Source: Syngnathus acus
Lineage: Eukaryota; Chordata; Actinopteri; Syngnathiformes; Syngnathidae
DNA: 64,000 nt
Direction: 5' to 3'
Assembly (NCBI RefSeq): GCF_901709675.1
Contig: NC_051105.1
Span: 5,259,104-5,323,103 of the forward strand
Shown here: piece by piece, positions 11,801-25,436 of the stretch
Numbering within the stretch: position 1 is the stretch's first letter
How the letters are laid out: each line of letters starts with the position of its first letter
Notes under the pieces: model-generated
Seen by the model: the letters and a program-made list of their open reading frames with translations, nothing else
Told to the model about the DNA's origin: nothing
The model's database searches: none
Made by a program: the position numbers and the translations under genes

Positions 11801-14800
11801 GAACAAAACTCAGATAAACGTTGCCCCCTTGAGAATCCTTCAAGTACATCCTTCTAGTAGCTCAAGTCAGAGGGAGTCAGGGTGAACGATGTGGGAGGGG
11901 GAGCTCTGGGGAGATGCTTGCGTTTATGTTTGCTGCCATTGAAGTCGTCCGTAGCCCGACTTTGCGTGCCGCTTAATGGTGTATAATCACAGGCTCTTCT
12001 AAAACGGCCAATTATATATCGGCTAAGGCACGCTAGAATGAAGGCGAGCCCTCGGGGCTGCAGTAAATTAACGGTCATTAATCAGCTCTATTACGGAAGC
12101 CGTGGTTGATAAATACCCCGACAATGAATATGTTTTGCTCAGCATGTATAAACTTCATTTGATATGTGTTCTGATGGCCGGCAGGGTGGGACAGGAAGCA
12201 TGCAAGCTAACCAAAGAGTCCCAGAGGAGCGCTACTACAGTAGTTGACGTAAATATACAGCCGTTTAGAAAGAGAATTAATGCCACCTACTGACAAATAA
12301 AGATCGAATCTGCTTCCTCGTTTACAAAACGTTTTGAAAAGTAAATATTAAGCAAACTGGAAATCTTTGCCTGAGTTCCGATTCAGGATGGTCAAGCAGC
12401 AACTGTCAAGACAAAGACTCCTCTGGGGGCAAACAGTGTCCACTCTAATGGAGGGTTAATCAAATATCTGGCAATTCTGCTTTCTGCGTTTAATAGCTGC
12501 CGAGACCACACGCAATCGCTTATCAATGATTGGGATTTTTCAGTGACTGCAATTAACTGACAGCATACAGTTTCAATTTATGGGCCTGTTAGATTATTTT
12601 TACAGACATTTTACAAATTGGTAGAAAAAGATGAACCTCCTTTCACACAGAACCCAGCAAATTTTGAATACTGACACTCCTACTTTTGCTTCTATACAGC
12701 GATAAGCATCTCACAGTCAGAAAAGTAGACGAGCCCAGTGTCTGGTGTGTCAGAAGGAGGAAAAAAAAATTGGGAAACAAAATTGTTGGGTTGACTTTCT
12801 CAAAGGGGGGGGGCTTCGAATTCTAAATGTCATTTTGCATCCAATGCCTAAATATCTGCTATGATGGAGAGAAAAATGTGTTGACTTGGTCACCTCTTGA
12901 TTCCATGCTGTTTATACCAAACAGCCATGGAAAACAGTCAGAAATCATTTATTTGCGACTTTCACACGGACATCCTGCAATATTACAGCACCACTAGTAT
13001 AATGCTAGACCCTAATGTACAGAAGCCAGCAAAGCAGGATTTTAACGCAAACATTCACACCCATGTTCCGACATTATGTAATTAGTATGCACACAGGCTC
13101 TGATACCGTCTGAAAAGTTTGAAAATTGCAGGGTTGTCTCAAATAGGAGAACTGCATGGATAAATGCCAGGGCTGTATATTCTTTGACAGCTACGGTCAG
13201 GCATCAAGCAACATGGGAAAAAAGAGAGACATGTAAACGATACTAGAGACTACACTGTCCTATTTTTTGGTTCATGGCTCAATCAATTTTTTTCAAAACC
13301 ATTTTTTTATTTTGCAAACACGGTCATTTCCTGTCAACTCATTACTGACACGACTCTCACAATTGCTTGTGTCCTTCCAATCCTTTTTCCTCAAGCCACC
13401 TATACGTCTCTTGACTCTCAGCCACAGACAGGCTGCTAAGGCAGCTAATGTCATTAATTATGAACCAATATGTTACCGTCTGTGTGCGGCTTGGGGGAAT
13501 TTTAGGCTCCCTTGGCCTGGCATCTGGTCCTCTCTCATCATCAAGAAACATGGGAATAGGAGGATGGCGAGATAGATTAGACAGATGTGAAGGACAGAAA
13601 CCAAGAGGTGGCAAAAGAGGGCAACATTTGAGGAAAAGTACCGAAAAGGCCAAAGTAGTTGAGGAAAGAGAAGCTGACATTTCATCAAATGACTGCTGTG
13701 TTTGCACTGTATGTTTACATTTATCACTTCGATTTTACGAGAATTTTATTGCTGAAACAGAACTTGCAGAGTTTAAAGGTCTTTGGAGTATACGGGAAAG
13801 ATCAACTGTCAACTGAGATGGTATAAAATAGAACAATGGTAATTTGGTAAACAGTGCTTGCTGTTGTTGCTTGTTCCAAGATGATCGTCGATTATTGTGT
13901 ACATCTGGGAGCGTAGTCTATTGACACGGACTTCCTCTCTTTGCGATTTATTAACAATAACAACTTATTGGCACATAGCCATATCCTCCTGAACAGGCAG
14001 AATAGCGACGCCGAGGCTAAAGCTAGCTAGGTCGCATTAAGTTCCATTTCCTTTTCGAAGGTCATCATTGCAGTTTTAATGTTTCACATCAAGGGTAGCC
14101 TTCTTGGGTGGCATGAACAACATAAATCACAGCAAATTGTACACCCAAAGAGGGAATCAAATTTTGAGGTTAAACTGTATTTTCTGTACTGTATTGTGTT
14201 CGTTGGACAAAATGGCGGTCGTTCTAATATAGGACTGTGAAAATGACCAGTGGTTTTCAATGTTGTGATTGAATGGTGTAAACAGGGTGTCTTCTCTATA
14301 TTTAAACAGAAATTATGTGTTGCAAAAGTTGATATTAAAGTAGAATTCTTTCTGCGTGACTAATTTGTCACCGCACAGCCATTCTGGTCGCGTTAGCCCG
14401 ACGCGGTTCACGCCGGGACAGAGGGAAGGCGCGAGCGGCACCCTGGAAGAGAATAAAGCAAAAATGCTATGCAGCCACTGTCCACTTTATGGCTTACACC
14501 TGTGGTTTTGCATCTGTGACAAAAATGTCCACTGTGGGAAAAGGCCTCCTCCCAAGAAATGGTAGCAGTGCGGAAAGCGTGCTTAAGTCATTTGGGTTGT
14601 ATTATTTTTACCCGTCATATGCCCTCGTGGCCACATTCCAACTTTAAGCCGCGCGTCTTTTATGAAAAGCGTCTTTGTTTTCTCAAAATTATTGTTACTG
14701 ACATTGTCCTTTCTTTTTTTCCATCACGCAGGACAGTCAACTTGTGTGGCCACAATATGTCCTGCTCGTGACCTCCGCGTTGTTCAAGTGAAATTAAACC

Positions 14801-17800
14801 TGTCGTGACAAATTCCACAGAGAGTCAGCGGCCTTTTTTTTATTTTATTTTAATTGGTGGCACACCAACCACTTAAAAGCAGGCTGCATACCAGGGAAAC
14901 TACAGTCCAGCAAAGCCTTCAAAGTGGACCAAAAAAACAACAAAAAACAATTCTGTAAAGTGAAGGGTCAAAGTGTCACCGTCGTAAAACCCATTATTAA
15001 CTGCAGAGGGAATGTTTTAACATCTGAACATTCATTCATTGTATGAAGAAGCCAAATAAAACAAATACACATTGAAAGTTATAGACAGAACGGCTCAGAC
15101 TACAAATGTGATATTAGATTCAGCTAAAAGAAGTACGCGCATGTACTGCAATTGAAAATTAATCGTACTTGTATTGCGCAACCAGACCTGCAGGTCAGCC
15201 TCACAGTCTTCTTTTATGCATATAACAGTTGCGTTTATACTGGAATTGGTGTGCATGTGCTTACAGATGACTACAAAATGAAGAGACACTTGGACAAAGG
15301 TGACCAGGTGCACTTGAAGTATTCCAGGGCCTTTTCATTGGTTAATAAATAGAGCTTTAACAGTCCGGATATTGGAGGGAGATGACAGTACGGGGGGGGT
15401 TAGGGTTAGGTGTGACTTCTATACAGGGGTTGTTAAATTGTACTCACAAGGCAGCAGTTAAATGCTGGTTAATGATGGGCAGCAGTAGAAAAAGACAAGC
15501 CACCTTTGGACTCGCCCAGTCCTCACAACAATCCTGGCTCATAAATTGTAATGTATCCTTGAACTACACACACACACACACACGCACACCCACAAAATAC
15601 ATTTCGATTCACCATAATTTGATCAATAATACCATAGATGTTGGTATGGCCTTTGACAACTCTTCAAATTTATAGAAAATTAATTGACCACCCCCTGCTT
15701 CGGAGGATCACGGAGTGAAACCTCACAAGGGTTTACGCATAAAGACGCTTCCATCCCATAATTCCTAACATTGGCTGAATTCCAAATGTGACCACTATTG
15801 TTGCGTTGCACTCATCCAGGCTTTTTAACTGCACATTTTTTGAATGATTTAAATTGGTACGATCCGAATCAGGCATGTTGAAAAGTTTACTTCCAGCCAA
15901 GTAATCATACCGACTGGCTGACTGCTTTTATGTTCTATTGTTGAAAGGGTCCCCCGGTCAACACGGGCCAACGGTGGTTCTCCCAATCACACAGGGCACA
16001 AATAACATGTCCGCCGCCAAGGCCACAGACGCTCCACCGTGCCTCGTGATTAGCATGGCCCGAGCCGCGCTTTTGTTTTTTTTTTTTGCTTTCTTTGTTT
16101 GCCACTGTGGAGAAATGTCTCTGTGGAATCTGGTGTGATTGCACCACAGGTTAGCGACACCCATCCATTAGAGCTTAGCGGAGCCTTGTACTTAGACAGT
16201 CTCAGCGGCAGCTATATTTGACCACGCATGCCTAGCCGGGGCCGGACGTCGCTCAGCTTTACTGCTGATGTTTTCCCCCCACCACACATTCCAGCCATCC
16301 TGAAGACCAAAACTAATGTCCTCACATTAGTGCACCTCAGTCTATTTACCTGATTTTGTACATGTTAAGGAATTGTTTCATTAAAATGACCATTGTTCAT
16401 CACTTTCATTTATGGCCCGGGCATTTTCGTGCTGGCTTCTTTAGCGTGTTTGGAAATCTGACAATATGGTGACAAAAAAGTACACTAGACCTTATAGCCG
16501 CAGGTCTAGGATGACGAGAAATTATAAGATCAGGTTTCGCCAAATATCCCAAAGTACAGTCGCAATTTTGAAACGTAGAAGTCAACAACAAAGCAACACA
16601 AGAGAATTGACCAAAGCAATTTGGAGTATTACCAGTGCAGAGAAATTGAGCCAACTGCATGCTGCTAAGTAACTGAAATGATTTCCAATCATGACAATTG
16701 AAGTATTGTGTATGTAGTGTAAGATTCACACTTGATATTCAAAGAACTTACTAAATAACTCACCATAGGATCACGTCGTAAAATTCAGTATTTGGTTCAT
16801 ATTGACAATCATGTTGCATTCCTTGCCTCTTTTATATCTGTACATAGAAATAAAATAAAATAGCTTTCATAAACGCAGAAAATTAGTTTGGGATGTGCTT
16901 GAGTATCCTCTCTAACATTTGAATATATGTGTGTGGTAAAGGGAAGGTATCACATGGGAATGAAGAAACATCAAGAAAGGAGGAGGGGAGAGCAGAGGTG
17001 AATCAAGCAAATCGTCATTTTGACTTAAAAATGCACTCATTATGTGCACTCATGAATTATTTTGCGGCAAAACACTAATTCTGCATTAGACTTACAGTAC
17101 AATGAGCTGGTAGGCGCAAGAAGGATATTCAAACACTCGTGGGGATTTTTTTTCCCCTCTCTTCTCTCCACCTTGGTGTGTTTAAGTGCTGTGCTGAAAA
17201 TAGGTCATATCAGCACCGGGCGCGAAGGATAGCGCGGTGAAGTCTCTTGGTAATGGCACCAATGCCAGGGAGAGCCTTCTCTCTGCAGTGGATGCTTGTG
17301 TTTACACACACACACACACATACACACACTCACACACACATACACACACGGGCATGCTGCATTGCTATTAATACAAGCACCAACCGTTTTAATATTTAAT
17401 TGCTTTGATGGACTGCATCTGTGCTGCTCTGTGATGCAAACATTATTATACATACTAAGTGCCTTAATTGCAATTAGTGCTGAAAATTTAATTAAACCAA
17501 ATAAAGGAGATCAGAGATGTTTTCACCCCCTCCCCTCTTCCCGTCCCTTCTGTGTATTTAAGTCTTTTCTTGTCTGAGTGGCCTACTCCACTCAGGAGCT
17601 TTCATGACAGGCAGAGTCTCAATGAGAAAACCAGCCGGGTTTTTAATACTGCGTATTGTTTTCAAATATTAAAACTGGAAAAAAAGTAGTTTTTTCAAAT
17701 CTAATGATTCACACTTCATCAACATATTTGTTCCAAGTTAGATAGGTAGCATAATTACTCAAACTATAGTGAGACTTCTGGGGGAAAAAAAAAGTTGAAT

Positions 17801-20800
17801 CAGGAAGTCCCATTGTCTACTTTGTTAAAACTACATATTTGTTTGTTTGTTTGTTTGTTATCAATCCAGACTAGATCTTTTCAAATTTATGAATGTGATA
17901 ATCTAGTTAAATTCAGCCAACTATTTTTGATTAAGAACAGTCTTGGGATGGCCACAGAGAGCTCAGTTGTTTTTTATGGTATGAATGCTAAGTACAGTCG
18001 GTGAATGGGGCTGAGGCAGCTTCCTCCTTGATCATGGCCATTTGTTTTTTATGGTTTAATAAAAATGTTACAGTCCAATATACTGCATGAGGATCCTCAA
18101 AACCTGACACAATGTCACGAGACATTTTATGATAATTGTATACTACTCAATACTTTTAAATGACATTGAATTCCATACACCGGTCCACAATTCCACAAAT
18201 AGATGATAAATAGAGCAACGTATAAATAAGACATGACGTCTAGTAGTTCCTATTTGCTGTCGAGGCCGCCAAGACGAACACACATCGATGCAGGCAGCAA
18301 TATGGCCGTCTGTCGGCTATGTGTATTATTTATCAGGAGGCGAGACGTGTCGGTGTGGTGTGTTTGTGGCCTGGTGTGTAAACAGCTGTGTACTGCTTGA
18401 CATGCTTTTGCACTCTCAGCACAGCGCTCACAGGGTCTGCTGGTACTGATCAGACCGGAGCCAAGGCGACAGGACAACCACCGGACCCTCCCTACCCCCA
18501 CCCTGAAACCGCTCCACACTAACGTCTATCGGTGAGTGCAAGAGGATGTGGGCACTTGAATAAGCTGAAAGGTGCTTCACGTGCAGGTAAATAGCACACA
18601 CAGATAACGAATATATGCAGCTTTAAAGTAATACATGAATAAATGAACACACATCAAGTCTTTCGTGGTCTTTGTTTGAACTTACATGGCAATGTGAGAA
18701 GATAATACGTAGTCAGGTGGAACTGGCTGGTGTTTTTGTCAGTAAACCAAACACACAATGGCGCCACAGAGGCATGTAAAGGTCATCTCCAAACAAGAAA
18801 GGAAACGGTCGGTAGTGTTTATTATTGTTCGAATTATTATCTTCAATCCATACACAATTTACATGTTTGTCTTCCTTTTTCTAATGTTATGTCCATTGAT
18901 GTCATATGCTCAATAAAATGAAAAGAAACTTTTTTTTGTCTTCAATACAATTGGACAACTGACAATTTTAGACATTGGGATGGCAGATTACTTGTCAGTT
19001 TGATACATAATATCTTAAATTATGGAAAATCATTTTCAAGACAATCTAATTACTTTACAGGATCTGATTTGGTCAAAAGTATTGGAACAAACCTTAATTG
19101 GCATCAGAGCCCGAACAGAAGATCCAGATTAGAATTCATCTGCCTATGCATTTTTCACAGAACCCAGCAAAGGTTTATGGCATCCCATTCAGATAAGGAA
19201 ATGATGTCAGAGCCTCAAACGTTGATCAGATTAACGAAACTTTGTCTATTTAAGCGTAGCCACTGATCATGTTAAACACGTAAATACCAGTACTCAACAC
19301 TTTAATTCTCTAAGTCTCTGCCATTGTTTACTGTTTCAAATAATCAGAACATTCCTAGAAAATCACAATGTCCCATCACTGGTGAGCTATTTTTGGAACG
19401 GGCTACTCATCTGGTCCTTGAGCACATGACCTTATGGCTACCTGATTCCCATACATTTGTCCATAATGGCTTAATTCATCATGTCATGTCACAGAAATGT
19501 TAATAAAAATACATATCAATTCAGAAAAAAACAAAAATGGTGGACTGAAAGAGGGAAAGAAATGATTGACAATGAGACAGAGTAAATAAAAAAAAGAGGG
19601 GAGCGGACATTAGCAACATGCTTTACGGAAGGAAAGGTTTCAATCGATGCGGCCACTAATGTATTCAATGCCCGTTCTGTTTACAGAGCGTGTCGGCCAC
19701 CTGATGATATCCAGACTTTTGGCCAAAATCAAATAAAAACCTTCCAGCAGTCGGCTGTAATGCTCATGTCTGAAAAGGCCCAGTGGACCTCTTGTGAACA
19801 AGTTCTGCTAAACCACCATGATTAAGACTTGAAAGACATGAGATTCTGTTTTAAAAGAACAAAACATCATCTGTGACATCTAAAGATAAGAGTAGGCATT
19901 TCCTCCCGATGATAGACTTCAAAATACATTGATAACTCAAAATAGTCAAAAATGGAATTTTTAAATCAATATCAGACAGAAAATGTTGTTTGCTCAGATG
20001 ATGTGCGTGACATCACACAATAGCAAACCTCGTGAGAAAACAGCTCAGTGACCAAGTCTTGTTTTTGTTTTATGGCACGTTTACGAATACCGAGTAACAG
20101 GCAAGATGGCCACCCAACAAGTGGGGAGGAAGTATCCTTTCTGAATGAGGAATAATGGAGTGGACTCTACTCGCACGAGTGTGCCAAATGACACATCCTC
20201 TTCTCAGGCAAAGTGTTTACGAGGGCCATGAGAGACCAAGAGATGAGAATCAAAAAGGAACACGTACGATAAGAGTAAAATAACGGGGAAACAAATCTAA
20301 TCTATTAAAACAAATGTCCATTGAAATCCAAAGGTGCTTCCCCCAATAAAAGCTTTGTTGTCTGAATGAATCCAGGAAGTCCCATTCAGTATCATTAGCA
20401 AATTGAATCCTTATCGATTCCATATCAGTAATAAGTGATATATGGGGCTTATATTGGTTCTATTAGGTTAAATACTGCAGGTAGCCATGAGGTCATGTGC
20501 ATGCAACATTTCATAGTAGCTCGTAAATTAAACAATATGTTTTATTAGATTGCTGTGCTGCAGTGAACGTTTTGATTAAGCCTTGTCATTTTTTGGTCAA
20601 AATCCATCTGTGTATGCAGTCTCACTAAGAATGTACATGCAACAATAACTGCAATATTTGAAGTATATGTGGTTCACTCGGAAGGACAGCTTGTCAATTT
20701 TATTAGTGGACGTTGCACAAAAAAATATCCTCATAAACTACATGCCAACTCATCGTTTAGTAATTTCATCAGGTTATAGGAGGGTCAAGGTATAAAGAGC

Positions 20801-23800
20801 ATAATAAGCACTGTGCCTTTTTTTTTTATGGCAGTTGAGTGTGATGTGCCAGTTAACGAGGCTGTACTTAATGGCAGCGCTGTTTTTTTGTTTGTTTTTT
20901 TTACAAGCGACCCGACCTACACACTGACCCATGATGACATCACACAACTTGCGTTAGTATGTGCGGGTCACGTGTTTCACCGTAATGTCCGACCTGGCGC
21001 CTTAATCAGTGCTGCTGGCTGTAAATTGACCATTTGTAAGCATTACCGGATCAGCGTCGCCCAATTATCTGCCATCTTGGGCGCTGATGTGAACAAATGC
21101 CACGTCCATAACGTGGACTTAATAGGCGTGCGCCAGGTTGATGTAGCACGCGGCTAATTCCCTGATTGCATTTCCAGTGAGCAGACCCGTTCCTGTATGC
21201 TAATTGCTGCAAGTTTAAGTAGCCACACACGGCAATGCGGACCTGTTGAGTCGTGTTAGGCCCAGTGTATTTGCACATGCATTAAGTGAACTCTCGCCTC
21301 CTCCCTATTGATAGGACTCATATGACAGGCCGCCATAAAAGCAGCATCTCCATTAAAATAAAATACATGGTTCAGCAGGTTGTTTTTTACAACTACACTA
21401 AAAATAAAAAGTGTTTTACGAGCGTTATTGTTTTCAGGCAATGGGTAATGGTAGACATGAAGGAAAAATTTATGGACATTTTATGAGGGGGTTCTCTTAC
21501 AAAAAAATAAATAATAATAAAATCAGATGAGTGGGGCTGATTCTCACGCTATGTGTCGACCTGACCCAACCTTGAGACTTGGGAGCAGTGTTTTAAATTA
21601 TTCAAGAGGCAATTGAATTTGAGAAAAGATTTGATTTGTGTTTTTTGCTAAGGAAGTCACATGTTCATGTAGCCATTTATGATGATTTTACAAAATTTGC
21701 GTTCATGCGTAGCCATATTTTTGTTTGCAGGGAAGCACAGTCTAAAAGTGGTCTATAGTCTACCTATCAGTTTGGGAGCTTCGGGTTCAAATCTTGGCTT
21801 TGCCTTGTCTGTGTTGAGAATTCTGAAGATTGTCAAACTTTTTTTTTTTTAATCAAATTATGACAGGGGGCTTTAGCTGACTCAACGACAGACACTACCA
21901 AGCGTTCTCATTTCTTTTTTGGCCTTGACAGTCATAGCATGATTTTGGCTATATCACTCTGTGTGCGTCTGAGCCGTGAGCAAAATCCCAGCAGCATTTA
22001 GTATTTGGTCAACACCAGAGAAAAAGTCCTCTGTTGGCTCGGGTGAAGGCGCCTCTGTGGGTCAACTCTGGTTCCTGACCAAAAGCCTCAAAGCTGTACC
22101 CAATCCAGCGTGGCCTTAGCCGCAGGACATGGTGCGACTTTGTGTAATCAAACCCGGCTGGATTGACAGAAGTCATGACTGGAGTGGGATAACTTTTGAT
22201 TGAGTGAAGGCGGTGTAGAACAATAAACCTTTACAAACGTTAACTAAACCACAAATGTGGTGCAGCTAAAACAAGATGAAAACTTAATAGAAAGAGAAAA
22301 CTGGAGCAGCGTAACCCTGTCTGAATATTTCAAATTTGCTTAAAGTTAGTCTTACAGGTAAAATTTCGAATTCAGACATAATTCTACATAAATAGGTGAG
22401 AGCTATCTCTATATTAGCCATTATTTGTCTGCCTCAGTGAGCAGTGCTAAGCATATGATGATTGTAAATTTCTTTTCTTGAAAGGCCTGCGTGCCAAGCC
22501 AACATGACATCGCCTCACGCTCAACTCTCTGCAGAGAAGTTCTCACATATTTGAGCACTGCGTGGCTATCATAAAACATTTGGCGGAGGGCAGCGGCCGT
22601 CCTATACTTAGTATAGTAATGACTGGTGGCGTTTCACATGGACATGCATTCTGATTAGACTGTCATCTGCAGGCATGTCTGCAGCTGCCGCAAGGCCACA
22701 GAGCAACACTGCAAAACAACAACAGCAAGGAACAAAAAAAGAAGAAAAAAAAAAAATCACACGAGTGCAAAACTGAAGGTTGATCGCAACAACTGATACT
22801 CTTGATTGACAGACCCAGTGACCATTAGACATCAAGTCAAGACCTTGAGGTGAGAAGGAGTCATTGGTTTAATCAGAACTATACTGCCCTCTGATGGTCA
22901 CAAAGAAAACACCCCATCCACTTCTATGGTTTGTTAAGGTTTCTTTTTTTTTTTTTTTTTTTTTTTTTAGTGCAGGATTCCAAATTAAACAGCATCTAAC
23001 TTCACAAATTTTAAGCAAACACACAGCTGACTTTGCATTTATTTACTCCACGCTCAGACGGTGGTAATGGTGAGGTCCACAGAAAAACCCAAGCATGGAG
23101 AAGTGCCCAAATACACAAGTTAAATTCTCAGGCACAAATATGCTATGTAGGGCATCCTTTTTTTTTTTTTAACGCAACCCATATTTACTAGGCCACATAT
23201 TTCCAAAGTCCGATATTAATAACTTATAGAAACAAACAGAGACGTTTCAATTTTCCACAAAAACAAGATAACTTACCAACAATTCAGATGATTAAAAAAT
23301 GTAAATATTTTGATTACAGTATTGCATAACAATTGTTTGTATAATTAGCTAAAACGTTTGTTTTTCTTCGTTGCTGAAATTTAGTCCTGCTGCCACTCAG
23401 TTGAACTCATATAATGCAAAATTACTAATGTAAATGTAAAAAAATGTGATAACCTTTTGTTCATTTAGTTGGCATTTTATTAAAAACATCTACAAGAGGG
23501 GTGTCCAAACTTTTTGTTTGATTGAAAATACATTATTCAGCTAAATCAGTAAGACAAGCAATATTTCTAGTTATTTTGAAAAACATAACTAAATTGTTTA
23601 AGATTTCTTCAAACTTTGGAGTGGCTAATGGCTCTGTGCCCAACTAGACTAGATCCACCCCTGGACTGAACAGTAGCCATATCCCACCTCTAAATTTGTA
23701 TAGAGCAAAATGCTTCAGGCTTCTTCTTTTTTTTAACAGTTAAAACAGTTTTTAAAACCAGTTTTTAAAACTGTTACTTGAGGATGATTAATGTGATATG

Positions 23801-25119
23801 TTCATCTATTCGACCTTGACAAAGCAGAATGTTAACGAAACAATCTTTCTTCTTCAATAGTATTTTGAAGAAAAATGGTGTTTTTTATTTGAAATATTTC
23901 CCGCCACCATGGCTTTGAGACAAAACGATGGGAGCATTCAAATCTACGAACAAGGAAAGAAATGGAAAGACCATGTTGAATCAGAGTGAGCTGGCCACAT
24001 ATGTTATTTATTTTCCCATGTAAACACACAGCGAACGCAGACATAATCAATAGGAAACTCCAGATTGTAAATAGACGGCTCTAATAGCCTAAACACTGCC
24101 CTCTAGTTACACACAAAGTAGCACTGAGACTGGGATGGATACGAACGAGCGTAAGGAGTGAAAAAAAGAGAGAAGGAAGGGGGGCCAGGCCAGCCTTATT
24201 TACCAATAAAGAGGCCTGATGAGAAGATAAACACACAGGAGACAGTCTGGGCGCATGAGGATGGAGGTGGAGGGGGATCAGGGGGTGAGCCAGGGAGAGG
24301 TGGGAAAAGAGAGCAAAGAAAGATTTGATCTGATCCTACACTTTGTTCTACACAGAGCAGAAGCGAGACGAGAAGTTGGCAAGAGTTTAAGTGGATTAAG
24401 AGTGGGACACTTATTCCCATTGGACTATTTGAATCCTAAATTTATGCAAAACACACAATGGCATGATATACCAAAAAAAAATTGTGGTGAGGCTTTTTTT
24501 GTAATTAATCTACATTGGATTACATTTGAAAGGCAAATATTGCTTTAAATGAAACAGCAACTACTAAAATCCACCCAATTTAAACTTTAAACAACGTGTG
24601 TGTCGATATACGGGTGAAATGTGCCTTCAACAGCCCAGAGCCTGAGAAGAAATATGGGAGCAGCACTTCATCACCAGCAAGCAACTTAATTACACTTAGC
24701 CACATGTTGACAACTTTGCTGCACATTTGAGTATGTGCAGGTGCTAACTCCGATAGCTGTGTGAGCGAATGCTGTGCTCTGCTTACCTTTTAGGTTTGAC
24801 ATTTGATAGTATTTTGTGTGATTAGGCCATCGCTTGAGAATGGCAGAGATTCATCTGGCCTGACTAGCAAGTATCGGGCAGAAAAACCTTCTGTTATGTA
24901 ATAGAACCATTTCTCACTTGAATGTCTGTTAAGAATGTTACTTTTCCTTTTTCAATACTATATCGAGTGAAATTTTTTATTAAACTTTTTATTAACCTTG
25001 AAGCCGGCAAAAATTATGTTTAATACCAACAAAATGTTTCGAAATAAACTGTCCAGAAAAAGCATGCATCATTCCTGACCTTCCTGAAAGACAAAGTCAA
25101 ATAAATGATCTACAGAGTA
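8817..25119. other. Gene-free region with candidate conserved non-coding blocks
   Basis: No recognisable exon on either strand. Low-complexity tracts include T-runs at 9465-9485, a G-run near 9656-9671, CA runs near 11010, 15567 and 17304-17349, and poly-T at 22943-22968. Repeat-free blocks rich in TAAT/ATTA cores lie at about 9170-9375, 11060-11190, 11575-11760, 11920-12115, 17335-17515 and 20985-21215; they are treated as findings. A teleost repeat scrap with GGGTTCAAATCTTGGC lies at 21776-21835, and a possible hAT-like end (GGGGTGTCCAAACTTTTTG) at about 23495-23662. Confidence 0.5.
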
Positions 25120-25436
25120 CCGTATTTTCCGGACTATAAGGCGCACCTAAAAACCTAAAATTTTCTCAAAAGCCGACAGTAGTCCGGTGCGCCTTATATA
25201 TGGACCAAATTCCTAAATTTAAACTGGCCTGAAGCATTATGTCATGAAATCAATCATAAGTGGCCCGCTGAAGACTATGAATCATGAATCAAAAAGACTA
25301 TGGATCATTATTTTGTGATTTGTTGCATCTGAAGTTGAAATAAAAAAGATAAAATGGAGAATGATTTGATTTGGATTAAAAATCTGACATGATGCATTAA
25401 TGGTGCGCCTTTCGTCCGGTGCGCCGGAAAATACGG
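25120..25436. mobile_element. TA-flanked inverted-repeat element, 'GGCGCACC' subfamily, complete copy
   Basis: The left end CCGTATTTTCCGGACTATAA and the right end CCGGTGCGCCGGAAAATACG(G) form terminal inverted repeats flanked by TA on both sides. Subterminal GGCGCACC/GGTGCGCC motifs repeat internally. It is 317 bp with no transposase. Related partial copies occur at 58847 and 63205. The TA flanks suggest a Tc1/mariner-like or similar cut-and-paste mechanism (inference). Confidence 0.85.

Noticed and set aside
13448-13816. 122-codon plus-strand ORF
   Set aside because: No recognised motif, no supporting splice sites, and a competing ORF on the other strand. Treated as chance.
15391-15412. Telomere-like GGGTTAGGGTTAGG
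   Set aside because: Only two units next to a G-run; no real interstitial telomeric array.
19062-19110. Possible Tc1-like start (GGTCAAAAGTATTGGAACA)
   Set aside because: The similarity is limited to one short phrase. No inverted repeat partner or transposase trace was found.
23746-23778. Possible hairpin or terminator at AACAGTTTTTAAAAC ... GTTTTTAAAACTG
   Set aside because: It is better explained as a two-unit tandem of CAGTTTTTAAAAC. There is no gene upstream to terminate.
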